A DNA stretch of 64,000 nt from Chitinophagales bacterium (lineage in GTDB: Bacteria; Bacteroidota; Bacteroidia; Chitinophagales; Chitinophagaceae): the NCBI GenBank assembly GCA_020636505.1, contig JACJXR010000004.1, positions 1 through 64,000 of the forward strand. The letters are read 5' to 3'. Positions 1 through 8,758 of the stretch are shown here, piece after piece (the first letter of the stretch is position 1; every line of letters starts with the position of its first letter). The position numbers were made by a program, and so were the translations under genes. Below the pieces are notes generated by a model, which saw only the letters and a list, made by a program, of their open reading frames with translations, had not been told where the DNA came from and made no database searches.

Positions 1-525
1 GTTGGTCACTTGTTTGGTTTGTCTGTCACGCGTTACCATGTAAAGGTTGTTATCAACAGTATAAGCGACATTCTGATATTTATCTACAGTTATATTGGCA
101 GCATTCTCATGTACACTCACCCATTTTGACCATACCATACCATCGCCTGATATAATACCTTGTTTCAGGTCCTTACCATCTTTTATCCAAACCAATCCTT
201 TATCTATCCAGTGCAAGGAAGGCAGCGAGGTATAGGCTTTCTCCCTATCAATCGATTTATTGAGGTCTGACAAAGTAAGTATAGTGTCTACCCTTCCGCT
301 TGGATAAGAAATGGAAACCCAATATTGTTCTTTATCGGCTTTGAGGATGTGGTACAGTTTGTTCGTACCCGGCTCCCAACTTGCACCGCTTAAACCTTTT
401 GGTGCCAGAGTTGTATATATACCGTTGGTAGCCTCGTCCATGGTATATTGTTTGTTTTGTGCAAAAAGTGCGTTTACAAACAATACCGTTGCTGCTGTCA
501 GAAATAACTGCTTTTTAAATATCAT
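1..525 (-). CDS. DPP-IV-like S9 peptidase, N-terminal part (gene continues beyond the window)
   Basis: Reading leftwards from an ATG at 525, the frame stays open for 175 codons to the window edge, so only the N-terminus is present. It starts with a signal peptide (residues 1 to about 20, ending near ALFAQ). A stretch follows with the alternating pattern of a DPP-IV N-terminal beta-propeller (YTMDEATNGIY, LKGLSGASWEPG-like, and a Trp-rich SLHWIDKGLVWIKDG stretch). By family, such proteins are periplasmic or outer-membrane proline-specific dipeptidyl peptidases. The catalytic hydrolase domain would lie outside the window, so the assignment rests on the propeller alone. The gene is divergent from the alpha/beta hydrolase at 638. 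Confidence 0.7.
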   Translation of the reverse strand, partial: MIFKKQLFLTAATVLFVNALFAQNKQYTMDEATNGIYTTLAPKGLSGASWEPGTNKLYHILKADKEQYWVSISYPSGRVDTILTLSDLNKSIDREKAYTSLPSLHWIDKGLVWIKDGKDLKQGIISGDGMVWSKWVSVHENAANITVDKYQNVAYTVDNNLYMVTRDRQTKQVTN

Positions 526-637
526 GAATAAACATTATTGGTTATTATTGGTTAAAAATATACAGTTAAATAGAATAAACACTAACCCCAAAAGGGTTAT
601 CTCTCATAAAAAGACAATTAACGTTCACAGACACCAT

Positions 638-1672
638 ATGCAAAGGGCCATATCGCTACTCATTCTTTTATTGGGATTACACATGACTGCTATCGGTAAC
701 CCTTTCAATTCGGAAGATTGGTGGAATAGACTTGTGTGTGAAGAAAGCCCTGCATATAGCTCAATTGGCGATATAGACACATCCATTGTTGTAGTAAGCA
801 ACCGAGCTATAAATAGAGGTGAATTACGATTCATGAGCGAACATAGAAACGAAGATTCTCTGTACTACTTCTTTGTTTATGCATATAAAGGGAAATGGCA
901 CGTATTGAGCGTAACCGACCTTACAAATGCTATCAGTCATATTCCCAATAAAACAAAAGACTGGGTAATATATACCGAGGGGATGGGTAAAATATTCACC
1001 TCCAACCTTGATAGAGGCATGATGATGGCATCACAATATGATGTCAATGTTATACTATTGGACTACCCAAGTATCACAACAACAAAGAAGATGATCGGCA
1101 ATTACTTTTTCGCCATCAAAAACGCTAAACGTACCTACAAGTACTTTACTCCCGTTTTAACCGTAATAGCGCATCAAAAAAGCATGGGCAATATCTGCGG
1201 AAAGCTGAGCCTATTCTGTCACAGCATGGGCAACCATCTTATTCGTCAAATTGCACGAAAGGACTCACTTAAGTCCATCAACGATAAAACATGGGTAGAC
1301 AATTTGATATTGAATGCAGCATGTGTACCTGAAAGGAATCACCAAAAGTGGCTGTCAAAAATCAAATTTGCTAAGAACATTTACATCAACTACAATGCCG
1401 ACGACTATGTATTGGCAGGTGCTGAAGTTATCGGATTTGCGCATCAGTTGGGAAGGAGGCCGCAATATCCTGTTTATACCCCTGCCCAATATGTCAACTT
1501 CAGTAAACTCGTCGGACAAAATCATAGTTACTTCTTGACAATCAGAGACAGGAAGCCGGTAAATCCACAAGCAAAAGAGTATTATCAAATAATATTACAC
1601 GGGAACACTATTGACAGAACGAATTATCCTCAGTCTTCCTATCACAACATGGGAGTGGAGATACGTCCTTAA
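638..1672 (+). CDS. Secreted alpha/beta hydrolase (DUF900-like)
   Basis: I placed the start at the ATG at 638 because it gives a clean signal peptide (MQRAISLLILLLGLHMTAIG). The open frame reaches further upstream, but only by overlapping the divergent peptidase gene. The mature protein has a nucleophile elbow CHSMGN (G/C-H-S-M-G), an Asp candidate in NADDYVLAGA and a His in GQNHSYF. These are in the order expected for a Ser-Asp-His triad and resemble the DUF900 family of predicted serine hydrolases. The substrate is unknown. Its stop overlaps the kdsA stop by 4 bp in convergent orientation. The fold is fairly sure; the function is open. Confidence 0.75.
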   Translation: MQRAISLLILLLGLHMTAIGNPFNSEDWWNRLVCEESPAYSSIGDIDTSIVVVSNRAINRGELRFMSEHRNEDSLYYFFVYAYKGKWHVLSVTDLTNAISHIPNKTKDWVIYTEGMGKIFTSNLDRGMMMASQYDVNVILLDYPSITTTKKMIGNYFFAIKNAKRTYKYFTPVLTVIAHQKSMGNICGKLSLFCHSMGNHLIRQIARKDSLKSINDKTWVDNLILNAACVPERNHQKWLSKIKFAKNIYINYNADDYVLAGAEVIGFAHQLGRRPQYPVYTPAQYVNFSKLVGQNHSYFLTIRDRKPVNPQAKEYYQIILHGNTIDRTNYPQSSYHNMGVEIRP

Positions 1673-2496
1673 AGGGTGTTGACAACTACTTTGAGCTTCA
1701 CCAACTTTTCCATCAAGCCATCCAGCAAGTCCAAATGCAACATATTTGCACCATCCGACTTGGCTTTTGAGGGCTCAGGGTGTGTTTCTATGAATAATCC
1801 ATCAGCGCCAACGGCTATTCCTGCGCGAGCTATGGTTTCTATCATTTCAGGATTACCGCCTGTAACACCTGATGACTGGTTGGGTTGCTGCAATGAGTGT
1901 GTACAGTCTAAAACAACCGGAACATTAAAACCCTGCATCGTAGGTATTCCACGAAAATCGACAAGCAGATCTTGATAACCGAAGGTAGTTCCTCGCTCTG
2001 TGAGCATTATGTTGTCATTACCACTTTCTTTAATCTTTGTAACTGCAAACTGCATAGCATCCGGACTCAAAAACTGCCCTTTCTTCACATTCACAACCTT
2101 GCCTGTTTTTGCAGCAGCCACCAAAATATCCGTTTGCCTACAAAGAAATGCGGGTATCTGTAGTACATCCACATATTCGGCAGCTAGAGCCGCCTCACTT
2201 GCATCGTGTATATCCGTCACCACAGGGACATTGAACGTCTCTCTTACTTTTGCCAATATCTTTAATCCTTCCTCATCTCCTATACCGGTAAAGCTGTCCA
2301 ACCTAGTACGGTTTGCCTTACGGTACGACGCCTTAAACACCAATGGAATACCATGCTTATCACAAATGGCCACAACACGCTCGGCAATGGTCATTACCAT
2401 TTCTTCACTTTCCACAACGCAAGGACCTGCAAGGAGAAAGAAATTGTCTTTATTGTAATTGTCTCCGAATAAAGTCGGTAAGAAACTATCGTTCAT
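1669..2496 (-). CDS. kdsA: 3-deoxy-8-phosphooctulonate synthase
   Basis: The enzyme condenses phosphoenolpyruvate with D-arabinose 5-phosphate to give Kdo-8-phosphate, the first committed step to the inner-core sugar of lipopolysaccharide, in the cytoplasm. The 275-aa length is normal for KdsA. Visible hallmarks are LAGPCVVES near residue 23, the substrate-loop signature FKASYRKANRTR near 54, PVVTDIH, NVKKGQFLSPDAM and the C-terminal ETHPEPSKAKSDGAN. The neighbouring sdaA lies upstream on the same strand (25-bp gap), so the two may be co-transcribed. Later in the window lptC and an O-antigen ligase belong to the same LPS pathway. Confidence 0.96.
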   Translation of the reverse strand: MNDSFLPTLFGDNYNKDNFFLLAGPCVVESEEMVMTIAERVVAICDKHGIPLVFKASYRKANRTRLDSFTGIGDEEGLKILAKVRETFNVPVVTDIHDASEAALAAEYVDVLQIPAFLCRQTDILVAAAKTGKVVNVKKGQFLSPDAMQFAVTKIKESGNDNIMLTERGTTFGYQDLLVDFRGIPTMQGFNVPVVLDCTHSLQQPNQSSGVTGGNPEMIETIARAGIAVGADGLFIETHPEPSKAKSDGANMLHLDLLDGLMEKLVKLKVVVNTL

Positions 2497-2521
2497 TTTG
2501 TAAAAATAATCTTTCTGTGGC

Positions 2522-3970
2522 TTAACATTCCGGAAGACTCAAAGGAATATGTGTTTCTTCACCGCCTTTCACATGTACAGCAAGACCGCCCTCAGCGGTT
2601 TCTTTGTATTTAAGGTTCATATCCTGAGCAGTATCCCACATGCTTTTTATCACGTGATCGAGTGATACGCGGGCATTGTCCGGATTGCTTTGCAATGCCA
2701 ACTGCGAGGCTGTGATGGCTTTGATAGCCCCCATGGTATTACGTTCAATACATGGCACTTGTACCAACCCACCAACCGGGTCGCAAGTAAGACCAAGATG
2801 ATGCTCCATGGCTATTTCCGATGCCATCAGTGCTTGCCTGATACTACCACCAAGCCCTTCGGTCAGTGCTGCAGCAGCCATAGAAGATGATACACCTATT
2901 TCTGCTTGGCATCCGCCCATTGCAGCAGATATTGTGGCTCCTTTTTTGAATATGCTTCCGATCTCGGCAGCTGTAAGCAAAAAGTTGATGATCTTTTCGT
3001 CATCATTGCCATCGCAAAAGATGATATTGTATAGGAGTACCGCAGGTATTACACCTGCAGCACCGTTCGTGGGTGCAGTAACCACTCTGCCGAATGAAGC
3101 ATTCTCTTCATTTACAGCCAAAGCAAAACAACTCACCCAGTCCAGTGTGTACTTGAAACTTTCACCACCTTGCTTGATGGCATCTATCCACTCATCATAG
3201 TTTGAGTAGGGTCTTCCTTGCAGGAGTCTTTTATTAAGGTTTGCAGCTCTGCGCTTCACCTGCAAACCGCCCGGCAACTCTCCGGTAACATGACAGCCAC
3301 GGTAAATGCAATCGCGCATAACGTGCCATATCTTCAATAGACCTTCCTTTGTAGCCTCTTCAGTACGCCATTCTCCTTCATTTTCCAACACAATATCCGC
3401 AATGCTCAAGCCAGACTTCCGACCCCAGTGTAACAAATCATCGGCATCATCAACAGGAAAAGCCAAGTCAACTTCGCCTCGAGCTATATTATCTTCAGCC
3501 TCTTTAACAACAAACCCTCCCCCAATTGAATAAAATGTTTCTGCAATTTCTTCACCGTCACCAAAAGAGCATAAAAACGTAACCGCATTAGGGTGAAAAG
3601 GTAAACTCTCAGTATATAGAAACTCCAAATCAGCCTTATAATCAAACGACACATTCAACTCACCGGCAAGATTCAGTGTTTTGGAATCTTTTATCTCCTT
3701 TATCCTACTGTCTATTTCATTGACATCATAAGTCACCGGGTCTTCTCCGCAAAGCCCTAAAAGCATGGCTACATCAGTTCCATGTCCTTTACCGGTCTTA
3801 GCAAGTGAGCCATATAACAATACACGTACTGCTGTTACGTCATGAATTCCCTTTGCCTTAACCGTATCAAGAAAACGTAGCGCCGCCCTCCACGGACCCA
3901 ATGTGTGTGAACTGCTTGGTCCTATACCTATCTTAAAGATGTCAAATGCCGATATACTTTCTTTAATCAC
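2522..3970 (-). CDS. sdaA: L-serine ammonia-lyase (iron-sulfur, single chain)
   Basis: This deaminates L-serine to pyruvate and ammonia. The 482-aa protein carries the fused beta and alpha domains, starting with ISAFDIFKIGIGPSSSHTLGP, the classic SdaA N-terminus. Cysteines at about 354 (GGCQAEIG), 396 (LTCDPVGG) and 407 (VPCIERN) have the spacing of the 4Fe-4S ligands in the E. coli enzyme (42 and 11 residues). The gene precedes kdsA on the same strand. A strong hairpin at 3990-4022 separates it from the fasciclin gene upstream. Confidence 0.96.
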   Translation of the reverse strand: MIKESISAFDIFKIGIGPSSSHTLGPWRAALRFLDTVKAKGIHDVTAVRVLLYGSLAKTGKGHGTDVAMLLGLCGEDPVTYDVNEIDSRIKEIKDSKTLNLAGELNVSFDYKADLEFLYTESLPFHPNAVTFLCSFGDGEEIAETFYSIGGGFVVKEAEDNIARGEVDLAFPVDDADDLLHWGRKSGLSIADIVLENEGEWRTEEATKEGLLKIWHVMRDCIYRGCHVTGELPGGLQVKRRAANLNKRLLQGRPYSNYDEWIDAIKQGGESFKYTLDWVSCFALAVNEENASFGRVVTAPTNGAAGVIPAVLLYNIIFCDGNDDEKIINFLLTAAEIGSIFKKGATISAAMGGCQAEIGVSSSMAAAALTEGLGGSIRQALMASEIAMEHHLGLTCDPVGGLVQVPCIERNTMGAIKAITASQLALQSNPDNARVSLDHVIKSMWDTAQDMNLKYKETAEGGLAVHVKGGEETHIPLSLPEC

Positions 3971-3989
3971 GCGACGGAGACTTTTTATA

Positions 3990-4022
3990 CATAAAAATCA
4001 GGGTGATACCCTGATTTTTATG
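3990..4022 (-). terminator. Hairpin after the fasciclin gene
   Basis: A perfect 14-bp inverted repeat (3990-4003 and 4009-4022) with a 5-nt loop; the outer part of the stem is A5/T5. It lies 48 bp past the fasciclin stop and just upstream of the sdaA start, so it probably ends the fasciclin transcript. Confidence 0.7.
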
Positions 4023-4069
4023 TTGTCTGCAGCAAAATTATGTTTCAATACAGTACCGGCAAAATTATA

Positions 4070-4654
4070 TTATGGTAACAGTACCGTATCTATCACATGT
4101 ATCACCCCATTCTTTTGATAAACATCTTTGATGGTGACCTTTGCCTTATTGCCGTTGCCATCCATAACCCATAGGTCGTTCCCGTCCATCATGAATGTTA
4201 ATTTGCCTCCTTGCACGGTTTTCATTGTGGCTTTTCCTTTACCCTGTTTGATCTCTTTCATCAGGGATTTTGAGTCGAAATTACCCGCAACCACGTGATA
4301 AGTAAGTACGGATGTCAATTGGCTTTTGTTTTCAGGCTTCAACAAGGTGCCGACAGTTCCTTCAGACAATTTGTCAAAGGCCGCATTCTTGGGAGCAAAT
4401 ACGGTGAAAGGACCATCCCCTTGCAAGGTTTCCACGAGCCCAGCCGCTTTAACAGCAGCCACCAATGTGGTATGTTCTTTTGAATTGATGGCATTCTCAA
4501 CAATGTTTTTGGATGGGTACATTGCTGCACCACCTACCATGACTGTTTTTTCACCACCGCCTTTGGCATACACCTCAGGTTGATTGAAAAATACGGTCAG
4601 TGCGATAATCGGAAGAATCATTAAACGTTTCATAGAATTTGTCTTTGTTTTCAT
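4070..4654 (-). CDS. Secreted fasciclin (FAS1) domain protein
   Basis: An N-terminal signal peptide (MKRLMILPIIALTVFFNQ, cleaved near VYAKG) is followed by a single FAS1 domain of about 135 residues. Signatures seen are TTLVAAVKAAGLVETL, GPFTVFAPKNAAFDKL, LTSVLTYHVVAG and the closing INVIDTVLLP-like VIHVIDTVLLP. FAS1 domains act in adhesion at cell surfaces; the specific partner is unknown. An alternative start seven codons downstream (ATG at 4633) gives a shorter signal peptide and is equally plausible. It is a stand-alone gene with terminators on both sides. Confidence 0.9.
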   Translation of the reverse strand: MKTKTNSMKRLMILPIIALTVFFNQPEVYAKGGGEKTVMVGGAAMYPSKNIVENAINSKEHTTLVAAVKAAGLVETLQGDGPFTVFAPKNAAFDKLSEGTVGTLLKPENKSQLTSVLTYHVVAGNFDSKSLMKEIKQGKGKATMKTVQGGKLTFMMDGNDLWVMDGNGNKAKVTIKDVYQKNGVIHVIDTVLLP

Positions 4655-4695
4655 GCATATACGATAGACCGGCTAATTCGGATTTCTAAAAGACA

Positions 4696-4727
4696 AAAAA
4701 GGTCCTGCAGTACTGCAGGACCTTTTT
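4696..4727 (-). terminator. Terminator of sppA
   Basis: A perfect 32-bp palindrome: A5, a GC-rich core (GGTCCTGCAG and its complement), then T5. It lies 18 bp beyond the sppA stop. Read leftwards, the stem is followed by a run of T residues, as in an intrinsic terminator. Confidence 0.9.
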
Positions 4728-4744
4728 AAACAATGTGGTATCTA

Positions 4745-6529
4745 TTACTTCACTTCAATGCTGAACGGCATCAACATCATGCTTTGTCCGTTCATACTCT
4801 TCAGCATTTTCACTTGCTTTATCAACTTATACTCTTCACTCATTCCGGCTTTCAAACCCTCTTGTATGGCGGCAGCCATTCCCGGAGAGTTTTTCATATT
4901 CTTGAGTATGGTCTGCAACCTGTCAACAGGCTCAGGATATGTGACAACCGCATAATCTTCAAGCCCTGATAATGTTGCAGCACTGTTGATGGCACGGTCA
5001 AGGTCACCGATAGCATCTACCAATCCATTACTTACAGCATCGGTTCCTGTCCACACTCTACCCTGTGCTATCTCATCCACCTCACCAACTGTCATGCTAC
5101 GGCCTTTTGCCACGCGGCTTTTAAATGTATTGTATACCCAATCAACTGAACGTTGAACCTTTTGTTGCTCTTCTGCTGTTAAAGGGCGTAATCCTGATGG
5201 GAAATCGGCATAAGGAGCATTCTTCACTTCATCGAATGTAATGCCAAGCCTATTGTTCATCAGCTTCTCAACATTCATCAATATCGTGAATACACCTATG
5301 CTACCCGTGATGGTATTGGGCATAGCGAAAATGCTGTCCGCTCCACTTGAAATATAATAGCCACCTGAAGCAGCCACATCACCCATTGAGACAACAAGGC
5401 TTTTTTCTTTCTTAAGCAGTTCAAGCTCTCTATATATCACTTCTGATGCCAATGCGCTACCACCTGGAGAATTGACACGCAATACGACCGCTTTTATGTT
5501 ATCATCTTTTCTGATCTCACGAATTGTTTTGGCCATCGTTTTGGATGCCACTTGGTAATCATCATTACTCTCACCATCCACTATCGCTCCTTCTGCATAC
5601 AACACGGCTATCTTATCACCTGTTTTGCTATAATGACGTTTTACATTGTCTACATACTCGGATATTTGCACCAACTTGATGTCTTCGTCAGATGTCTTAC
5701 CTGTTTTTTCTCTTATCAGGTCTTCAACCTCGTCGGCATACTTCAAACCATCTACCAAACCATACTTTTTAGCATCTTCCGGAAACTCTATCGAACCTTC
5801 GGCGGCAATCTTCGCAACACCTGATGCATCGGTATTCATTTTTTGAGCAACTGCAGTAGTGAACTCTTTCCAAAAATCGCTTTGAAACTCAGCTATCTGC
5901 TGTTTGTTCTCCTCACTCATTTGCTTCAAACGAAATGGCTCCGTTGCACTTTTGAATTTACCTGCATAGAATATTTCAGGCTCTATCTCCAATTTATCAA
6001 GTGTTCCTTTGAAGAAAGCCAATACCGTTGCAAAGCCTTTCAACTCTATTCCTCCGACAGGATTGAGGTATATGCTATCAGCGGCAGTAGCCACGTAATA
6101 TGCGTTTTGTGTTATTATTTCACCATAAGCATATACAAACTTACCGCTTTGCTTAAACCCTGCTACTGCCTGTCTAAGCTGCTGCAATGTAGCCCAGCCG
6201 TTTGGCGAAGGGTTCAATCTCAACACCATGCCTTCCACCTTATCGTCGGTTTCAGCGTATTCTATCGCTCTGACAATATCATACAGACCCGGAGAATAAG
6301 CTCCCTCATTAGTCAAAAACGCGAATGGGTTTTCTTCTCCAACCTCATGTATTTGGCTCTGCAAGTCGATATACAATACACTGCCTGAGGTAACCGCAGT
6401 AGGCGCTTTGGCTTCTGTGGCACTAGAAACCGCACTTACTATCATTCCTATTATGACACCGAATACTATCACACCTGCCACTATCATTGCCAGTAGCGAT
6501 GCAAAGAACATTTTGAAAAACTGTTTCAT
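4745..6529 (-). CDS. sppA: Signal peptide peptidase SppA (67-kDa type)
   Basis: A membrane-anchored serine protease that degrades cleaved signal peptides. The 594 aa match the long, internally duplicated SppA form: one N-terminal membrane segment (residues about 6-35), a first ClpP-like domain containing the YAYGEIITQNAYYVATAAD lysine region, and a second domain with the nucleophile motif GDVAASGGYYIS. Further motifs are VNSPGGSALASE and the GSIGVFTI stretch. A -7 element lies at 6550-6557 and a strong terminator at 4696-4727, so it is a single-gene unit. Confidence 0.95.
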   Translation of the reverse strand: MKQFFKMFFASLLAMIVAGVIVFGVIIGMIVSAVSSATEAKAPTAVTSGSVLYIDLQSQIHEVGEENPFAFLTNEGAYSPGLYDIVRAIEYAETDDKVEGMVLRLNPSPNGWATLQQLRQAVAGFKQSGKFVYAYGEIITQNAYYVATAADSIYLNPVGGIELKGFATVLAFFKGTLDKLEIEPEIFYAGKFKSATEPFRLKQMSEENKQQIAEFQSDFWKEFTTAVAQKMNTDASGVAKIAAEGSIEFPEDAKKYGLVDGLKYADEVEDLIREKTGKTSDEDIKLVQISEYVDNVKRHYSKTGDKIAVLYAEGAIVDGESNDDYQVASKTMAKTIREIRKDDNIKAVVLRVNSPGGSALASEVIYRELELLKKEKSLVVSMGDVAASGGYYISSGADSIFAMPNTITGSIGVFTILMNVEKLMNNRLGITFDEVKNAPYADFPSGLRPLTAEEQQKVQRSVDWVYNTFKSRVAKGRSMTVGEVDEIAQGRVWTGTDAVSNGLVDAIGDLDRAINSAATLSGLEDYAVVTYPEPVDRLQTILKNMKNSPGMAAAIQEGLKAGMSEEYKLIKQVKMLKSMNGQSMMLMPFSIEVK

Positions 6530-6549
6530 GTCTGTTATTTAAACCTGTG

Positions 6550-6557
6550 CAAATATA
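6550..6557 (-). promoter_or_regulatory. Bacteroidota -7 element of sppA
   Basis: On the minus strand this reads TATATTTG, matching TAnnTTTG exactly, about 20 nt before the sppA ATG. A TTG about 18 bp further upstream fits the -33 element. Confidence 0.65.
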
Positions 6558-6650
6558 CAAGGACTATGCTTATCACAATGTTATACATCTTATTTCATTA
6601 GGGTGATAAATATGGTTAATTTGCCATGGCAAAGAAAATTGAGCTCGACC

Positions 6651-7262
6651 ATGTATAAAAATGGGCATATTACTCCAATAATATATCTCGCCATCATCAT
6701 GTTGGTGATGCCTGTGAGTTTATCGGCACAAAAGCTCTCGCGCGAAGCCGAAAAGGTAAAATTCGCTTATGACGAGTTGATGAAAACGCCACTTGCTCCA
6801 GTAATGCAGATACGTTATTTACAGGCATTTCCCGACAATGCAGATGATTTCATAAATGTGTTCAACCCACATACGCACGACCAACTCCAAGAAGTAGCCG
6901 TCGACTATGTAAAGAGATTCCGGGAGTTGGGGTATGACTTTGAAGACTCAGTTTTACCTAAAAGTATTGCCATTGGTAAACAGTTGACAACATGGAGCCC
7001 CGGTGCGGTAGACGAGTTGCAAAAAACCATCTACTTTGTCACAGACAAGCACCGACAAAAGTTTTTGGACATAGTGAAAGAGATGAAAAATGAAGAGATA
7101 CAATCTATGGCAAGGTTTCTATACTCGGGTAAAAAAGGAGAAAACAAAAACTATTATGTGTTGATCGAAATAATTGAGCGAGCAGGAGAAAAACGAATAG
7201 CCAAACAATTTTATAAGGTCGCCAAAGAAGAATCTGAAAAAGTATTGGAAGAACATGAATAA
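6651..7262 (+). CDS. Secreted protein of unknown function
   Basis: The family is not recognised. From the ATG at 6651 the product has a signal peptide (YLAIIMLVMPVSLSAQ), followed by an all-helical, charged domain of about 175 residues (KLSREAEKVKFAYDELMKT, FRELGYDFEDSVL, IIERAGEKRIAKQFYKVAKEE) with no Cys and no catalytic motif. An upstream in-frame ATG at 6603 is possible but would put 16 polar residues before the signal peptide. The 3' end overlaps the methyltransferase start by 8 bp, which suggests translational coupling. Confidence 0.7.
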   Translation: MYKNGHITPIIYLAIIMLVMPVSLSAQKLSREAEKVKFAYDELMKTPLAPVMQIRYLQAFPDNADDFINVFNPHTHDQLQEVAVDYVKRFRELGYDFEDSVLPKSIAIGKQLTTWSPGAVDELQKTIYFVTDKHRQKFLDIVKEMKNEEIQSMARFLYSGKKGENKNYYVLIEIIERAGEKRIAKQFYKVAKEESEKVLEEHE

Positions 7263-8040
7263 CCCAATTTATGATACAATCGGTATCAATTACAACACCA
7301 CCAGAAAAGCAGACCCTGTAATAGCAGACATACTATATAACCTACTGCAACCCAAAAACAATGGGAAGTACTTAGACATAGGTTGTGGTACAGGAAACTA
7401 TCTGAAAGCATTAAGCGATAAAGGGCTCGATATTATTGGTGTAGACCCGTCAGATACAATGCTGAAAGAGGCTAAGGAAAAGAACCCAAACACAACATTA
7501 ATCCAAGGTAAGGCAGAAAATCTACCATTTGACGATGCGAATTTCGATGGAGGCATGGGCATTTTTACCCTGCACCATTGGAATGATATCCAACAAGGCA
7601 TCAATGAAATATATAGAGTATTGAAGCCCGGTGGACAGTTTGTGTTTTTCAGCTTCACAGCGAAGCAGATGTATGGATACTGGCTACATCATTATTTCCC
7701 TGAAATGATACGAATATCAGGAGAAGCAATCCCTTCTGAAGAAGAGATGTTCACCATATTCAACAATGCCGGTTTTTCCAATATCGCCACAGAGAATTAC
7801 TTCATCCACAAAGGATTGACCGACCTATTCCTCTATGCCAACAAACATACACCCGAGGCATATCTAGACCCTGAGGTGCGGAAAGGCGCATCCAGCTTTC
7901 GCATTTACTGTATAGAAGAAGAGGTGGAGCAAGGACTGATAGATTTGGAAAAAGATATAGAGACAGGTGAAATCGACGAGGTGATGAAAAAATACGGAAA
8001 CGATATGGGTGACTACATATTCTATATTGTAGAGAAATAA
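7255..8040 (+). CDS. Class I SAM-dependent methyltransferase
   Basis: Motif I is LDIGCGTGNYLKAL (about residues 42-55), followed by the acidic loop IIGVDPS, PFDDANFDGGMGIFTLHHW (motif IV region) and YRVLKPGGQFVFFSF. This is the methyltransferase-11 type of Rossmann methyltransferase. The substrate cannot be read from sequence; the family includes small-molecule and ubiquinone/menaquinone-type enzymes. It overlaps the preceding secreted protein gene by 8 bp, and folK starts 30 bp after its stop. Confidence 0.88.
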   Translation: MNNPIYDTIGINYNTTRKADPVIADILYNLLQPKNNGKYLDIGCGTGNYLKALSDKGLDIIGVDPSDTMLKEAKEKNPNTTLIQGKAENLPFDDANFDGGMGIFTLHHWNDIQQGINEIYRVLKPGGQFVFFSFTAKQMYGYWLHHYFPEMIRISGEAIPSEEEMFTIFNNAGFSNIATENYFIHKGLTDLFLYANKHTPEAYLDPEVRKGASSFRIYCIEEEVEQGLIDLEKDIETGEIDEVMKKYGNDMGDYIFYIVEK

Positions 8041-8058
8041 TAGTCGCCTAACACAGTG

Positions 8059-8066
8059 TATCTTTG
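8059..8066 (+). promoter_or_regulatory. -7 element directly before folK
   Basis: TATCTTTG matches TAnnTTTG exactly and ends only 4 nt before the folK ATG. If used, it would give a nearly leaderless transcript. No good -33 TTG is seen at the usual distance, so the call is tentative. Confidence 0.45.
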
Positions 8067-8070
8067 CCTG

Positions 8071-8568
8071 ATGAATATTGCTTACCTACTCTTAGGCTCA
8101 AACGAAGGCGATCGTGTACAAAATCTTGAAGACGCAATTATGTTGACAGCACGATTCGCAGATATCAAGCAGAAATCGCCTATTTACGTAACCGCGCCAT
8201 GGGGGTTACCTGACCAACCTGATTTCTTAAACCAAGCAATAGAAATAGCAACAGATTTGACCCCTATGGAACTATTGACACATACGAGTGGTGTGGAAAC
8301 CGAGCTTGGAAGACAGAGGACTATAAAGTGGGGGCAAAGAACTCTTGACATTGATATCTTATTCTACAACGACTTAGTGCTTGATAATAAACAACTTACA
8401 ATTCCACATCCTGCAATTCAAGATAGAAGGTTCGCCCTTATGCCGTTAAATGACATTGCAGCCTCACTCTCCCACCCCATATTCAAGAAAAATATTGCAG
8501 AACTGCTTGAAACCTGCCTAGACACACTTGAGGTAAAGCCATATATCTCCGATAAGCAGGCCGAATAG
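8071..8568 (+). CDS. folK: 2-amino-4-hydroxy-6-hydroxymethyldihydropteridine diphosphokinase
   Basis: Transfers pyrophosphate from ATP to hydroxymethyl-dihydropterin in folate synthesis. The start is the ATG at 8071, giving MNIAYLLLGSNEGDR, the typical FolK N-terminus; a GTG five codons upstream is less likely. The 165-aa product has the canonical ETELGRQRTIKWGQRTLDID segment and LTIPHPAIQDRRFALMPL. There is no other folate gene nearby. The gap to recQ is 190 bp. Confidence 0.96.
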   Translation: MNIAYLLLGSNEGDRVQNLEDAIMLTARFADIKQKSPIYVTAPWGLPDQPDFLNQAIEIATDLTPMELLTHTSGVETELGRQRTIKWGQRTLDIDILFYNDLVLDNKQLTIPHPAIQDRRFALMPLNDIAASLSHPIFKKNIAELLETCLDTLEVKPYISDKQAE

Positions 8569-8616
8569 CCTGATAATTGCTTTGTTAAATATCGGCTCCG
8601 CATTTTATCAAAACAT

Positions 8617-8631
8617 TGCAATTTAATTGCA
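8617..8631. promoter_or_regulatory. 15-bp palindrome in the folK-recQ gap
   Basis: TGCAAT-TTA-ATTGCA forms a perfect 6-bp inverted repeat with a 3-nt centre in the 190-bp gap before recQ. It is AT-rich and has no T tail, so it looks more like an operator than a terminator. Apart from this the gap shows only AT-rich sequence. Confidence 0.3.
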
Positions 8632-8758
8632 TTTTTATTAAATTGATAGTCGTAAATTCGCGCACCTTGATAAGCGAGCCCTCTAATCTTATTATTAAGT
8701 ATCACAATATAATGGCATCGCCCATGATATGATTTTTACTTAGCGTAAAAAATGACAT

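Noticed and set aside
583..599. TAACCC-CAAAA-GGGTTA inverted repeat between divergent genes
   Set aside because: Only a 6-bp stem without a T tail; too weak to call.
311..637. N-terminal extension of the alpha/beta hydrolase frame
   Set aside because: It overlaps the divergent peptidase gene and would place a non-signal-like stretch before a good signal peptide.
5843..6388. 181-codon open frame antisense to sppA
   Set aside because: Lies inside a well-supported gene and has no recognisable features.
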